This document shows positions 34,066-42,091 of a stretch of DNA of 64,000 bases, piece after piece. A program made the translations under genes and the position numbers. Source of the stretch: Halorussus pelagicus. Lineage in GTDB: Archaea; Halobacteriota; Halobacteria; Halobacteriales; Haladaptataceae. The stretch covers positions 1,240,001 to 1,304,000 of the forward strand of contig NZ_CP035119.1 in the NCBI RefSeq assembly GCF_004087835.1. The letters are read 5' to 3'. The notes beneath the pieces are model-generated. The model worked only from the letters and a program-made list of their open reading frames with translations. It was not told the DNA's origin and made no database searches. Every line of letters begins with the position of its first letter. Position 1 is the first letter of the stretch.

Positions 34066-34572
34066 TCAACCGGGAAGCGAGAAGGTGGCGACTTCCTCCT
34101 CGTACCTCGCGTCCCAGAGCGCGAGTCTGTTTACCGTCCACGTCACCGGGTCGATGTCGCGCTCCACGAGTCGGCGGGCCGCCAGCACGTCGCCGCCGCG
34201 GGCTAGCGTGACGTGGGGCACGTAGTCGTCGCCCTGAAACTCATCGATTGCGGAGAACCCGTCGAGCAGTCGGTCGTGGACCCGACGCAGGCCCGGACTC
34301 TCGACGGCGAGATAGACCACCGGACCCTCGCCAACCGGCGGATACTCGAAGCAGTCGATGCCCGTGACCCGGACCTCGAAGGCTGGCGCGCCCGCGAGTT
34401 GGGTCCGGACCTGCTCGCGGAGGCGCGGGGTACCGCCGGGCGGCGCGTCGCCGAGGCGCTTGCAGAGGAGGGTGTGGCGCTCCCGGATGCTGTCGAACTC
34501 AAGCAGTACGGGCCGGAGGTCCTCGGCGAGGCGTTCGACTTCGCCGGGAACCGGGACGTTGAGGCTATACAC
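34066..34572 (-). CDS. 2'-5' RNA ligase (LigT-like) family protein
   Basis: A 168-residue protein starting with GTG (VYSLNVPVPGEVERLAEDLR). The 2H phosphoesterase fold is suggested by VYSLNVPVPG at the N-terminus and by DDYVPHVTLARGGD near residue 127. The second HxTx motif is clear (HVTL). The first is degenerate: RERHTLLCKRL has HTLL rather than HxT. The family ligates or hydrolyses 2'-5' phosphodiester or cyclic phosphate bonds; the altered first motif makes catalytic activity uncertain. It converges with the small acidic gene, ending one base away. Confidence 0.83.
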   Translation of the reverse strand: MYSLNVPVPGEVERLAEDLRPVLLEFDSIRERHTLLCKRLGDAPPGGTPRLREQVRTQLAGAPAFEVRVTGIDCFEYPPVGEGPVVYLAVESPGLRRVHDRLLDGFSAIDEFQGDDYVPHVTLARGGDVLAARRLVERDIDPVTWTVNRLALWDARYEEEVATFSLPG

Positions 34573-34732
34573 TGTCGGACAGTCGGGCGTAGTGACACAT
34601 GAGGATAGCGGTCGTCGGGCGAGGAGAGGACGGTCGTCGGCGAAGAGAGAAGCGTTGTCGGACTGGAAAGTTACTTCTTTTCGGCCCAAATCTGTCGAAT
34701 CCGCGACTGCAAACGTTGCCGCCCCGAAAGAG

Positions 34733-34755
34733 TTTAAAACCCTTGGCTCTCAAGG
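34733..34755 (+). promoter_or_regulatory. TATA box and adjacent palindrome upstream of argG leader
   Basis: TTTAAAA (34733-34739) is followed at once by CCTTGGCTCTCAAGG (34741-34755), an inverted repeat CCTTG/CAAGG that lies between TATA and the expected start site near 34762. A repressor bound there would block initiation. The regulator is unknown. Confidence 0.45.
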
Positions 34756-34763
34756 AGTAATCG

Positions 34764-34856
34764 ATGACCGAGACTCGCGGTCTGGGAACGCGCTCGCTTT
34801 CCCCGAGCCGTGAGTCTACCCTCGTTCTCGCGCGACGACGACCGGGGCGTCTTTAG
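34764..34856 (+). CDS. Possible Arg-rich leader peptide of argG
   Basis: A 30-residue ORF starting at the leaderless position 25 bases after a TATA box. It contains seven Arg, three of them consecutive (RRR at residues 24-26, then PGRL and stop). Downstream lie 108 untranslated bases to argG. Arg codons are common by chance in GC-rich DNA, so translation is unproven. Confidence 0.35.
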   Translation: MTETRGLGTRSLSPSRESTLVLARRRPGRL

Positions 34857-34964
34857 CCCCACTAGTATCCTTACCCCCTGACTCCGCTGGTTTCGTCCCC
34901 ACGACGACACCCGTATCGTCCGCGAACTATCCACCAGACACGCTGACAACACACACCACCCAAA

Positions 34965-36215
34965 ATGACAGATAAATCGAAAGTCGCGCTCGCCTTCTCG
35001 GGCGGACTCGACACCACCGTATGCGTCCCGCTGCTCGAAAAGGAGTACGACCACGACGAAGTAATCGGCGTCACCGTAGACGTTGGCCAACCGGCCGAAG
35101 AGTTCGACGAGGCCGAGGAGACCGCCGAAGCCCTCGACCTCGACCACTACGTCGTGGACGCGAAGGACGCCTTCGCCGAACAGTGCCTCGACGCCGTGGC
35201 CGCCAACGCGACGTATCAGGGCTACCCGCTCGGAACCGCGCTGGCGCGCCCCGTCATCGCCGAAGCCATCCTCGACGTGGCGAAAGACGAGGACTGCGAC
35301 GCCATCGCGCACGGTTGCACCGGCAAGGGCAACGACCAGTTGCGCTTCGAGGCGGTCTGGCGCGAGTCCGATTTGGAGGTCATCGCGCCCGTCCGCGAAC
35401 TCGGCCTCACCCGCGAGTGGGAGATGGAGTACGCCGACCAGAAGGACCTGCCCGTCGAGGGCGGCAACGAGGGTGACTGGTCCATCGACACGAACCTCTG
35501 GAGTCGCTCGGTCGAGGGCGACGACCTCGAAGACCCCGGCTACGTTCCGCCGGAGGACATCTACGAGTGGACCGACGCGCCCGGCGGGAAGAACGTAGAG
35601 ACCATCGAAATCGCCTTCGAGGAGGGCAAGCCCGTGGCAATCGACGGCGAGGAGCTACCCGCCGTCCAACTCATCGAATATCTCAACGACCTCGCCGGAA
35701 GCCACGGCGTCGGCCGCACCGACATGATGGAAGACCGCATGCTCGGCCTGAAAGTCCGCGAGAACTACGAGCATCCGGCCGCGACGACCCTGCTCAACGC
35801 CCACGAGGCGCTCGAAGGACTCGTCCTCACCGAGGAAGAGCGCGCGTTCAAGACGCAGGTAGACCAGCAGTGGGCCGAGAAGGCCTACGAAGGCCTCCTG
35901 TCCGCGCCGCTCGTGGACGCCCTCGACGGATTCGTAGACACGACCCAACAGAAGGTCACGGGCACCGTCACCGTCAAGTTCGAGGGCGGACAGGCCCGTC
36001 CGGTCGGCCGCGAGAGCGACTACGCGGTCTACTCGGAGTCGGCCGCCTCGTTCAACACCGAGTCGGTTGACGGCATCGCCCAATCGGACGCGACCGGCGT
36101 GGCGAAGTACCACGGGTTCCAGTCGCGTCTCGCCAACGAAGTCACCGCGAACGCCGAGACGAAGAAAGCGGAACTGCTGGCCGACGGCGGCGACGACGCG
36201 GAGACGGAGGAGTAG
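34965..36215 (+). CDS. argG: Argininosuccinate synthase
   Basis: A 416-residue enzyme. The ATP pyrophosphatase P-loop is AFSGGLDTTVCVPLL (residues about 9-23). AHGCTGKGNDQLRFE and EGGNEGDWSIDTNLWSRS are substrate-binding blocks of the family. It condenses citrulline with aspartate, using ATP, to argininosuccinate. argH follows after 4 bases, so they are one operon. The N-terminus (MTDKSKVALAFSGG) fixes the start. Acidic tail ADGGDDAETEE. Confidence 0.98.
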   Translation: MTDKSKVALAFSGGLDTTVCVPLLEKEYDHDEVIGVTVDVGQPAEEFDEAEETAEALDLDHYVVDAKDAFAEQCLDAVAANATYQGYPLGTALARPVIAEAILDVAKDEDCDAIAHGCTGKGNDQLRFEAVWRESDLEVIAPVRELGLTREWEMEYADQKDLPVEGGNEGDWSIDTNLWSRSVEGDDLEDPGYVPPEDIYEWTDAPGGKNVETIEIAFEEGKPVAIDGEELPAVQLIEYLNDLAGSHGVGRTDMMEDRMLGLKVRENYEHPAATTLLNAHEALEGLVLTEEERAFKTQVDQQWAEKAYEGLLSAPLVDALDGFVDTTQQKVTGTVTVKFEGGQARPVGRESDYAVYSESAASFNTESVDGIAQSDATGVAKYHGFQSRLANEVTANAETKKAELLADGGDDAETEE

Positions 36216-36219
36216 ACCG

Positions 36220-37671
36220 ATGGCGAGCGAGGAATCCAGCGACGTGGTTCGCCGCGACCGCTTCAGTGGCGGTCCCGCCCGCGGGTTCCTCTCCTCGATG
36301 GCCGACGACGAACGCATCTTTGCGGCCGACCTCGCTACCGACCGCGCCCACGTCGTGATGCTGGCCGAGCAGGGAATCGTGGACGACGAGGAAGCCACCG
36401 CTATCCTCTCGGCGCTCGATGAAGTCGAGCAGGCGGGTTTCGATGCGTTGCCCGACGGTGAGGACGTACACGCCGCCATCGAGACCGCGGTCATCAACCG
36501 TGTGGGCGACGTTGGCGGGAAGATGCACACCGCTCGTTCGCGCAACGACGAGGTGGCGACCTGCATCCGCTATCGCCTGCGCGAAGACGTGCTGGACATG
36601 GTGGAGGCGACCCTCGGGCTTCGCAAGTCGCTCACGGAGGTGGCCGAGACTCACGCCGAGACCGTGATGCCCGGCTACACCCACCTCCAGCCCGCACAGC
36701 CGACGACCGTCGGCCACTACCTGCTCTCCTACGAGCAGGCGGTCGCCCGCGACACCGCGCGCCTCTTCGACGCCTACGGGCGCGTGAACCGATCACCCCT
36801 CGGGTCCGCGGCGTTCGCGGGCACGCCCTTCGACGTAGATAGGGAGCGCACGGCCGAGTTGTTGGGCTTCGACGGAGTCGCGGCGAACTCGATGGACGCA
36901 GTCTCGTCGCGCGACTTCCTCGTGGAGGTCGTCGCCGCGCTCGCCAACCTCGCTACGACCGTCTCGGGACTCGCCGAAGACCTCGTGGTGTTCTCGAACA
37001 AGGGCCTCGTGGAACTGTCCGATGACTACTCCTCGACCTCCTCGATAATGCCCCAGAAGAAGAACCCCGACACGCTCGAACTCGTCCGCGCGACCGCAGG
37101 GGACGCCGCGGCGGGGCTGAACGGCCTGCTCACGACGCTGAAGGGTCTGCCCCGCGCGTACAACCGCGATTTGCAGAACGCCACGCCCCATGCGTGGGAG
37201 ACCGTTGACGCGGTGAGCGAGGCGGTCGCGGTCGCCGCCGGAGCGGCGGCGACCGCGACGTGGGACGAGGACGCGCTCGCCGAGGCGGCCGGGGAAGGGT
37301 TCTCGACGGCGACCGGGGTCGCCGACCTGTTGGCGATGGTCGGGGTCCCCTTCCGGAAGGCGCACGAGATGGTGGCCAGCGCGGCTGAAACCGGAAGCGA
37401 CTACGCTGCGCTCGACGCGGCGGCCGAGGAGATTCTGGACGACTCGCTGTCGGCCTACGTCGAGCGCGAGGCGGTCGAGGCCGCGCTCGACCCCGCCGAG
37501 AGCGTCGCGTCGCGCGACTCGACTGGCGGTCCCGCGCCCGAGGCGGTCGCCGCGGGCCTGACTGAGGCCAAGGAGACAGTCGCGGCCGACGAGACGACGC
37601 TGGCCGACGCCCGCGGCGCACTGGCCGAGACCGCCGACCGACTCGACGAGGAGGTGAGTCGATATGCCTGA
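36220..37671 (+). CDS. argH: Argininosuccinate lyase
   Basis: A 483-residue fumarase-superfamily enzyme; start MASEESSDVVRRDRFSGGPA. Signature SSIMPQKKNPDTLEL contains the catalytic serine loop. HTARSRNDEVATC and MPGYTHLQPAQPTTVGHYLL match substrate-binding motifs. It cleaves argininosuccinate to arginine and fumarate. The last 40 residues form an acidic, Ala-rich helix. A small inverted repeat follows the stop. Together with argG it completes the pathway begun in the downstream LysW operon. Confidence 0.98.
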   Translation: MASEESSDVVRRDRFSGGPARGFLSSMADDERIFAADLATDRAHVVMLAEQGIVDDEEATAILSALDEVEQAGFDALPDGEDVHAAIETAVINRVGDVGGKMHTARSRNDEVATCIRYRLREDVLDMVEATLGLRKSLTEVAETHAETVMPGYTHLQPAQPTTVGHYLLSYEQAVARDTARLFDAYGRVNRSPLGSAAFAGTPFDVDRERTAELLGFDGVAANSMDAVSSRDFLVEVVAALANLATTVSGLAEDLVVFSNKGLVELSDDYSSTSSIMPQKKNPDTLELVRATAGDAAAGLNGLLTTLKGLPRAYNRDLQNATPHAWETVDAVSEAVAVAAGAAATATWDEDALAEAAGEGFSTATGVADLLAMVGVPFRKAHEMVASAAETGSDYAALDAAAEEILDDSLSAYVEREAVEAALDPAESVASRDSTGGPAPEAVAAGLTEAKETVAADETTLADARGALAETADRLDEEVSRYA

Positions 37672-37680
37672 ACCGCGACC

Positions 37681-37696
37681 GGTCCCCCTCGGGACC
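37681..37696. terminator. Hairpin after argH
   Basis: A 6-bp stem GGTCCC/GGGACC with loop CCTC directly downstream of argH. It lacks a strong T tract, so termination is uncertain. Confidence 0.35.
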
Positions 37697-37809
37697 ACAT
37701 TTATAACCTATCGAAGTCCGAAATCGGGTTTCGTCTGACTCGGTATTTGCCATTTTCCACCGTTAGAGACGTTTTTGCGCAACATAAATTCTTTGACACT
37801 TTCGATGTC

Positions 37810-37815
37810 TTTAAG
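37810..37815 (+). promoter_or_regulatory. TATA box (TTTAAG) of the LysW arginine operon
   Basis: Lies 28-33 bases before the lysW ATG at 37843. The preceding 60 bases are AT-rich, as in a strong haloarchaeal promoter. Confidence 0.55.
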
Positions 37816-37842
37816 TAGTTATGCGGGATACAATGGATTGCT

Positions 37843-38007
37843 ATGACCGAATGCGTCGAATGCGGGGCCGACGTGACCCTGCACGACAATGCCGAAGTAG
37901 GAGAGATACTCGACTGCACGACCTGCGGCGCGGAACTGGAACTCGTCGAGCGAACCCCGCCAGTCCTCCAGCGAGCCCCGGAGCTCGAAGAGGACTGGGG
38001 GGAGTAA
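37843..38007 (+). CDS. lysW: LysW amino-group carrier protein
   Basis: A 54-residue protein with zinc knuckles CVEC (4-7) and CTTC (about 28-31), an acidic globular part, and the diagnostic C-terminus EDWGE whose terminal glutamate is the attachment point. Biosynthetic intermediates are coupled to that glutamate's side-chain carboxyl and carried through the following enzymes. In this operon with argF it most likely carries glutamate for ornithine/arginine synthesis; some species also use it for lysine via aminoadipate. It is the first gene of a seven-gene operon. Confidence 0.96.
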   Translation: MTECVECGADVTLHDNAEVGEILDCTTCGAELELVERTPPVLQRAPELEEDWGE

Positions 38008-38008
38008 G

Positions 38009-38881
38009 TTGCAGGTTGGACTACTCTACTCCCGGATTCGGAAAGACGAGAAGCTCCTGCTCTCCGAACTCCGCGAGCGCGGCCACGACGTGGTGAAAAT
38101 CGACGTGCGCGAGTTGCAGTTCGGGCTGGACGAAGCGCCCGAAATCCTCGCGGACCTCGACGTGGTGGTGGACCGCTGTCTCGCCACGAGTCGGAGCCTC
38201 TACGCCACGAAGTTCTGCGAGGCGTACGGCGTCCCCGTGGTCAACTCCGCGGAGACGGCACGGACCTGCGCCGACAAGGTGCAAAACAGCCTCGCGCTCG
38301 CCGGGGCGGGCGTGCCCACGCCCGCGACGGACGTGGCGTTCACCACGGAGTCGGCGATGGAGAGCATCGAGAAGTTCGGCTACCCCTGCGTCCTCAAGCC
38401 CGTCGTCGGGTCGTGGGGTCGCCTGATGGCGAAAATTGACTCCGAGAGCGCCGCCGAGGCGATTCTCGAACACAAGGCCACGCTCGGCCACTACGAACAC
38501 AAGGTGTTCTACGTCCAAGAGTTCGTGGACAAGCCCGGACGTGACATTCGCGTACTGGCGACCGACGGCGACCCCGTCGCCGCGATGGTCCGCTCGTCGG
38601 ACCACTGGCTCACGAACGCCGCGAAGGGTGCCGAGACGGAGACCTTCGAACTCGACGCCGAGGCCGAGAAGCTGGTCCAGCAGGCCAGCGACGCAGTCGG
38701 TGGCGGCCTGCTCGGCGTGGACCTGATGGAGACCAGAGATTCGTACACCGTCCACGAAGTCAACCACACCGTCGAGTTCAAGGCGCTGAACGACGCCGCA
38801 GACGTTGACGTGCCCGCGACGGTGGTCGATTGGCTCGAAGCGAAGGCCGCACAGGAAGCGAAGCAGGAGGTGGTCGCCTGA
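38009..38881 (+). CDS. argX: Glutamate-LysW ligase ArgX
   Basis: A 290-residue ATP-grasp enzyme with a TTG start one base after the lysW stop codon. Characteristic pieces: LLYSRIRKDEKLLLSELRER, CVLKPVVGSWGRLMAKI (ATP-grasp lysine and loop), FYVQEFVDKPGRDIRVLATD and YTVHEVNHTVEFKALN (Mg ligands in the EVNHTVEF block). It ligates the amino group of glutamate to the LysW C-terminal glutamate. The paralog LysX uses aminoadipate; no alpha-aminoadipate pathway genes are adjacent, so ArgX is preferred. Confidence 0.94.
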   Translation: MQVGLLYSRIRKDEKLLLSELRERGHDVVKIDVRELQFGLDEAPEILADLDVVVDRCLATSRSLYATKFCEAYGVPVVNSAETARTCADKVQNSLALAGAGVPTPATDVAFTTESAMESIEKFGYPCVLKPVVGSWGRLMAKIDSESAAEAILEHKATLGHYEHKVFYVQEFVDKPGRDIRVLATDGDPVAAMVRSSDHWLTNAAKGAETETFELDAEAEKLVQQASDAVGGGLLGVDLMETRDSYTVHEVNHTVEFKALNDAADVDVPATVVDWLEAKAAQEAKQEVVA

Positions 38882-39975
38882 TGGCGGTCGGAGACGCGGA
38901 CGCGGCCGACGCCACGGCGTCGGCCGCGAGCGAAGCGCTCTCGGCAACCGTCGTCGGCGCGAGCGGATTCGCTGGCGGCGAACTCCTGCGCATTCTCGCG
39001 GGCCACCCGAACGTTGACCTCGCGGGTGCGACCAGCCGCGAGTACGCGGGCAAGTCCGTCGGGTCGGTCCACCCGAACCTGCGCGGGACCGACCTGCGCT
39101 TTTCCGACCCCGCGGACCTCGCCTCGGTGGACGTGCTGTTCGCCGCGACGCCCCACGGCGTCTCGATGGAACAGATAGACGCCTTCTACGAGTCGGCCGA
39201 TACCGTCGTGGACCTGAGCGCCGACTTCCGATTGAACACCGAAGCGCAGTACGAGGAGTGGTACGACGGCCACGACGCGCCCGAGTATCTGGACGAGGCG
39301 GTCTACGCCCTGCCGGAACTCCACCGCGAGGAACTGCCCGGCGCGGACCTCATCGCCGCTGGCGGCTGTAATGCCACCGCGACGATTCTGGGTCTCTGTC
39401 CGTTGTTCGACGCCGGAGTTCTGGACGGGGCGGGCGACGAGCAAATCGTCGCAGACGTGAAAGTCGGCTCTTCGGAGGGCGGCGCGACCGCGAGCAAGGC
39501 CGGAAGTCACGCCGAGCGCTCGGGCGTCGTCAGGCCCTACGCGCCGACCGGCCACCGCCACGAGGCCGAAATCGAGCAGGAACTCGGTACCTCGGTGTCC
39601 TTCTCGGCGCACGCCGTGGACATGGTCCGCGGTGCGGCCGCGACGTGTCACGTCTTCCCGGATTCGCCCGTCTCGAAGGGCGACCTCTGGGGAGCCTTCC
39701 GCGGGACCTACGACGACGAACCGTTCGTCCGCCTGCAGTCGGGCGGGTCGGGCGTCTATCGCTACCCCGAACCGAAGGCCGTGGCGGGGACCAACTACGC
39801 GGAGGTCGGCTTCGAGTTGGACCCCGGTAACGAGCGCGTCGTCGTCTTCAGCGCCATCGACAATCTGGTGAAAGGAACGGCCGGGCAGGCGGTCCACGCC
39901 GCCAACCTCGCGCTCGGTCTCGAAGAGACAGCGGGACTTGACTTTCAGGGACTCCACCCGGTGGGAAGCCCATGA
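38881..39975 (+). CDS. argC: [LysW]-glutamyl-phosphate reductase
   Basis: A 364-residue NADPH-dependent dehydrogenase; ATG overlaps the argX stop (TGATG). The first 20 residues are an Ala/Asp-rich extension, then the Rossmann motif VVGASGFAGGELLRIL. The catalytic cysteine lies in AAGGCNATATILGL, and the His-containing VKVGSSEGGATASKAGSH matches ArgC. It reduces LysW-bound glutamyl phosphate to the semialdehyde. The downstream gene start overlaps its end. Confidence 0.96.
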   Translation: MAVGDADAADATASAASEALSATVVGASGFAGGELLRILAGHPNVDLAGATSREYAGKSVGSVHPNLRGTDLRFSDPADLASVDVLFAATPHGVSMEQIDAFYESADTVVDLSADFRLNTEAQYEEWYDGHDAPEYLDEAVYALPELHREELPGADLIAAGGCNATATILGLCPLFDAGVLDGAGDEQIVADVKVGSSEGGATASKAGSHAERSGVVRPYAPTGHRHEAEIEQELGTSVSFSAHAVDMVRGAAATCHVFPDSPVSKGDLWGAFRGTYDDEPFVRLQSGGSGVYRYPEPKAVAGTNYAEVGFELDPGNERVVVFSAIDNLVKGTAGQAVHAANLALGLEETAGLDFQGLHPVGSP

Positions 39976-40955
39976 CGGACTACACGAAATCGGAACTCGA
40001 AGCGGCACACGCAGAGCTACTGGACAACGACCTCGGCGACGACGGACTGCGGACTGATGGGGGTCTCGTGGACGACGAGCAGAACCCGCCCGTCGTCGTC
40101 AAAATCGGCGGCGCGCGAGCGGTGGACCCCGAAGGGGCGCTCGCGGACATCGCGCACCTCGTCGCCAACGGCGAGGAGGTCGTGGTCGTCCACGGCGGTT
40201 CGACCGCGGTAGACGACACCCTGGAGCGCATGGGCGAGGAGTCCGAGTACGTCGAGACGCCCGGCGGCGTCGTCGGGCGCTTCACCGACGAGACGACGAT
40301 GGAAGTCTTCGAGATGGTGCTTCCGGGCAAACTCAACACCGACCTCGTCGCCGGACTCCAGAATCAGGGCGTGAACGCGGTCGGTCTCTCGGGCGCGGAC
40401 GGGAAACTCCTGACCGGCCCGCGCAAGTCCGCGGTCAAGGTCGTCGAGGACGGCCGCAAGAAAATAAAGCGCGGCGACCACTCGGGGAAAATCGAGGCGG
40501 TCAACGACGACCTGCTCTCGAAACTGCTGGCCGGAAGTTACGTCCCGGTCGTCACGGTGCCGATGCTGGCCGAAGAGGGCGGCAGTGACGAAACCGGCGA
40601 GGGAGGCGGCGCGGGCGCGACCGAGTACACGCCCGTCAACGCCGACGCCGACCGCGCGGCCGCCGCGATTGCGGGGGCGTTAGGCGGCGAGTTGGTCGTT
40701 CTGACCGACGTGGCGGGCGTCTACGAGGACCCCGACGACTCCGACACGCTCATCGAATCGGTCGGGACCCCCGCGGAACTGGACGCCGCCGAGGACGCCG
40801 CGGAGGGGTTCATGATCAAGAAGGTCATGGCCGCGGTCGAAGCCTTAGCGGGCGGCGCGGCCTCGGTGACGGTCGCGGATGCGAACAACCGCGACCCCAT
40901 CACTGCGGCCCGGACCGGCCACGGAACCACCTTCGAACCGGAGGCGGTGAGATAA
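39972..40955 (+). CDS. argB: [LysW]-glutamate kinase
   Basis: A 327-residue amino-acid kinase family member. Motifs VVKIGGARAVDPEG, VVVVHGGSTAVDDTL, LPGKLNTDLVAGLQ and NADADRAAAAIAGALG are those of ArgB/LysZ. It phosphorylates the side chain of LysW-bound glutamate. The first 38 residues form a charged extension not found in most bacterial ArgB, and a Gly/Glu insertion EEGGSDETGEGGGAG lies before the nucleotide-binding strand. The start overlaps argC by 4 bases. Confidence 0.95.
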   Translation: MTDYTKSELEAAHAELLDNDLGDDGLRTDGGLVDDEQNPPVVVKIGGARAVDPEGALADIAHLVANGEEVVVVHGGSTAVDDTLERMGEESEYVETPGGVVGRFTDETTMEVFEMVLPGKLNTDLVAGLQNQGVNAVGLSGADGKLLTGPRKSAVKVVEDGRKKIKRGDHSGKIEAVNDDLLSKLLAGSYVPVVTVPMLAEEGGSDETGEGGGAGATEYTPVNADADRAAAAIAGALGGELVVLTDVAGVYEDPDDSDTLIESVGTPAELDAAEDAAEGFMIKKVMAAVEALAGGAASVTVADANNRDPITAARTGHGTTFEPEAVR

Positions 40956-42091
40956 TGTCCGGATTCGTCTACTCCGAGAAACCGATTCAGATAGAGTCGG
41001 GCGAGGGCGTCCACCTCTACGACGACGCCGGAAACGAATATCTCGACTTCGGCGCGAGTTACGGGGTCGCCGCGGTCGGCCACTGCCACCCCGAAGTCGT
41101 GGAGACCGTCCAATCGCAGGTCGAGAAGTTGACCTTCGTGCAGGCCAGCTATCCCAACTCGGCGCGCGACGCGCTCTACGAGAAACTGGCCGCGGTCGCG
41201 CCCGGCAACATGGGGAACGTCTGGCTCTGTAACTCCGGCACCGAGGCCAACGAGGCGGCCATCAAGTTCGCACGGAGCGCCACGCAAAACTCCAAAATCG
41301 TCGCGGCCCAGCGCGGGTTCCACGGCCGGACGATGGGGTCGCTCTCGGCGACGTGGAAACCGAAGTACAAGAAGCCCTTCGAACCGCTCGCCGAGGACTT
41401 CGAGTTCGTCCCCTACGGCGACGACGAGGCGCTTGCCGACGCCGTGGACGACGACACCGCCGCGGTCCTGCTCGAACCGATTCAGGGCGAGGGCGGCGTC
41501 AACCCCGCACCAGAGGGGTATCTCCAGACTGCCCGCGAGGTGACCGAGGAAACGAACTCGGCGCTGATTCTGGACGAGATTCAGACCGGACTCGGCCGGA
41601 CGGGCGCGCTCTGGGCCTGCGAGAAGCGCGGCATCGTGCCCGACATTCTCACGTCGGCGAAGGGACTCGGCGGCGGTCTCCCGATAGGGGCGACCCTCTG
41701 CGCCGACTGGATAGCCGAGGACGCGGGACCGCACGGCTCGACGTTCTCGGGCGGGCCGGTCGTCAGCGCGGCCGCCGACGCCACGCTCTCGGTCGTCGCC
41801 GAGCAGGACCTCGCGGCGAACGCCGCGCAGGTTGGCGACTATCTCCAGTCGAAACTGAGGGGTTCCGAGCTACCGATTCGCACGATTCGTGGCGAAGGTC
41901 TGCTCCTCGGCGCGGAGGTCGGCCGCGGCGCGAACCGCGTCCTGAAGGAACTGGCGATGCACCACGGGATTCTGGCGCTCCCCGCGGGTCGGACCGTGGT
42001 CCGCCTGCTCCCGCCGCTGACCGTCTCGGAAGTTCACGCCGACGAGGTAGTCGCGGCGCTCGAAAGCGTCCTCGCGGAGGCGAAGACGTGA
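40955..42091 (+). CDS. argD: [LysW]-glutamate semialdehyde aminotransferase
   Basis: A 378-residue class-III PLP aminotransferase. It shows LDFGASYGVAAVGHCHPEVV, NSGTEANEAAIKFAR, FHGRTMGSLSATW, LDEIQTGLGRTGALWA (Asp-Glu PLP region) and TSAKGLGGGLPIGA with the Schiff-base lysine. It transfers the amino group from glutamate to LysW-bound glutamate semialdehyde, giving LysW-ornithine. ATG overlaps the argB stop by one base, and the next gene overlaps its end. Confidence 0.96.
   Translation: MSGFVYSEKPIQIESGEGVHLYDDAGNEYLDFGASYGVAAVGHCHPEVVETVQSQVEKLTFVQASYPNSARDALYEKLAAVAPGNMGNVWLCNSGTEANEAAIKFARSATQNSKIVAAQRGFHGRTMGSLSATWKPKYKKPFEPLAEDFEFVPYGDDEALADAVDDDTAAVLLEPIQGEGGVNPAPEGYLQTAREVTEETNSALILDEIQTGLGRTGALWACEKRGIVPDILTSAKGLGGGLPIGATLCADWIAEDAGPHGSTFSGGPVVSAAADATLSVVAEQDLAANAAQVGDYLQSKLRGSELPIRTIRGEGLLLGAEVGRGANRVLKELAMHHGILALPAGRTVVRLLPPLTVSEVHADEVVAALESVLAEAKT

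Larger units (their letters stand above)
34573..34963. other. argG upstream region (391 bases)
   Basis: Holds a TATA box, a small palindrome, an Arg-rich short ORF (34764-34856) and about 110 bases of further leader before argG. No TATA box at leaderless spacing precedes argG itself, so a transcript with a long leader is likely. Confidence 0.55.
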
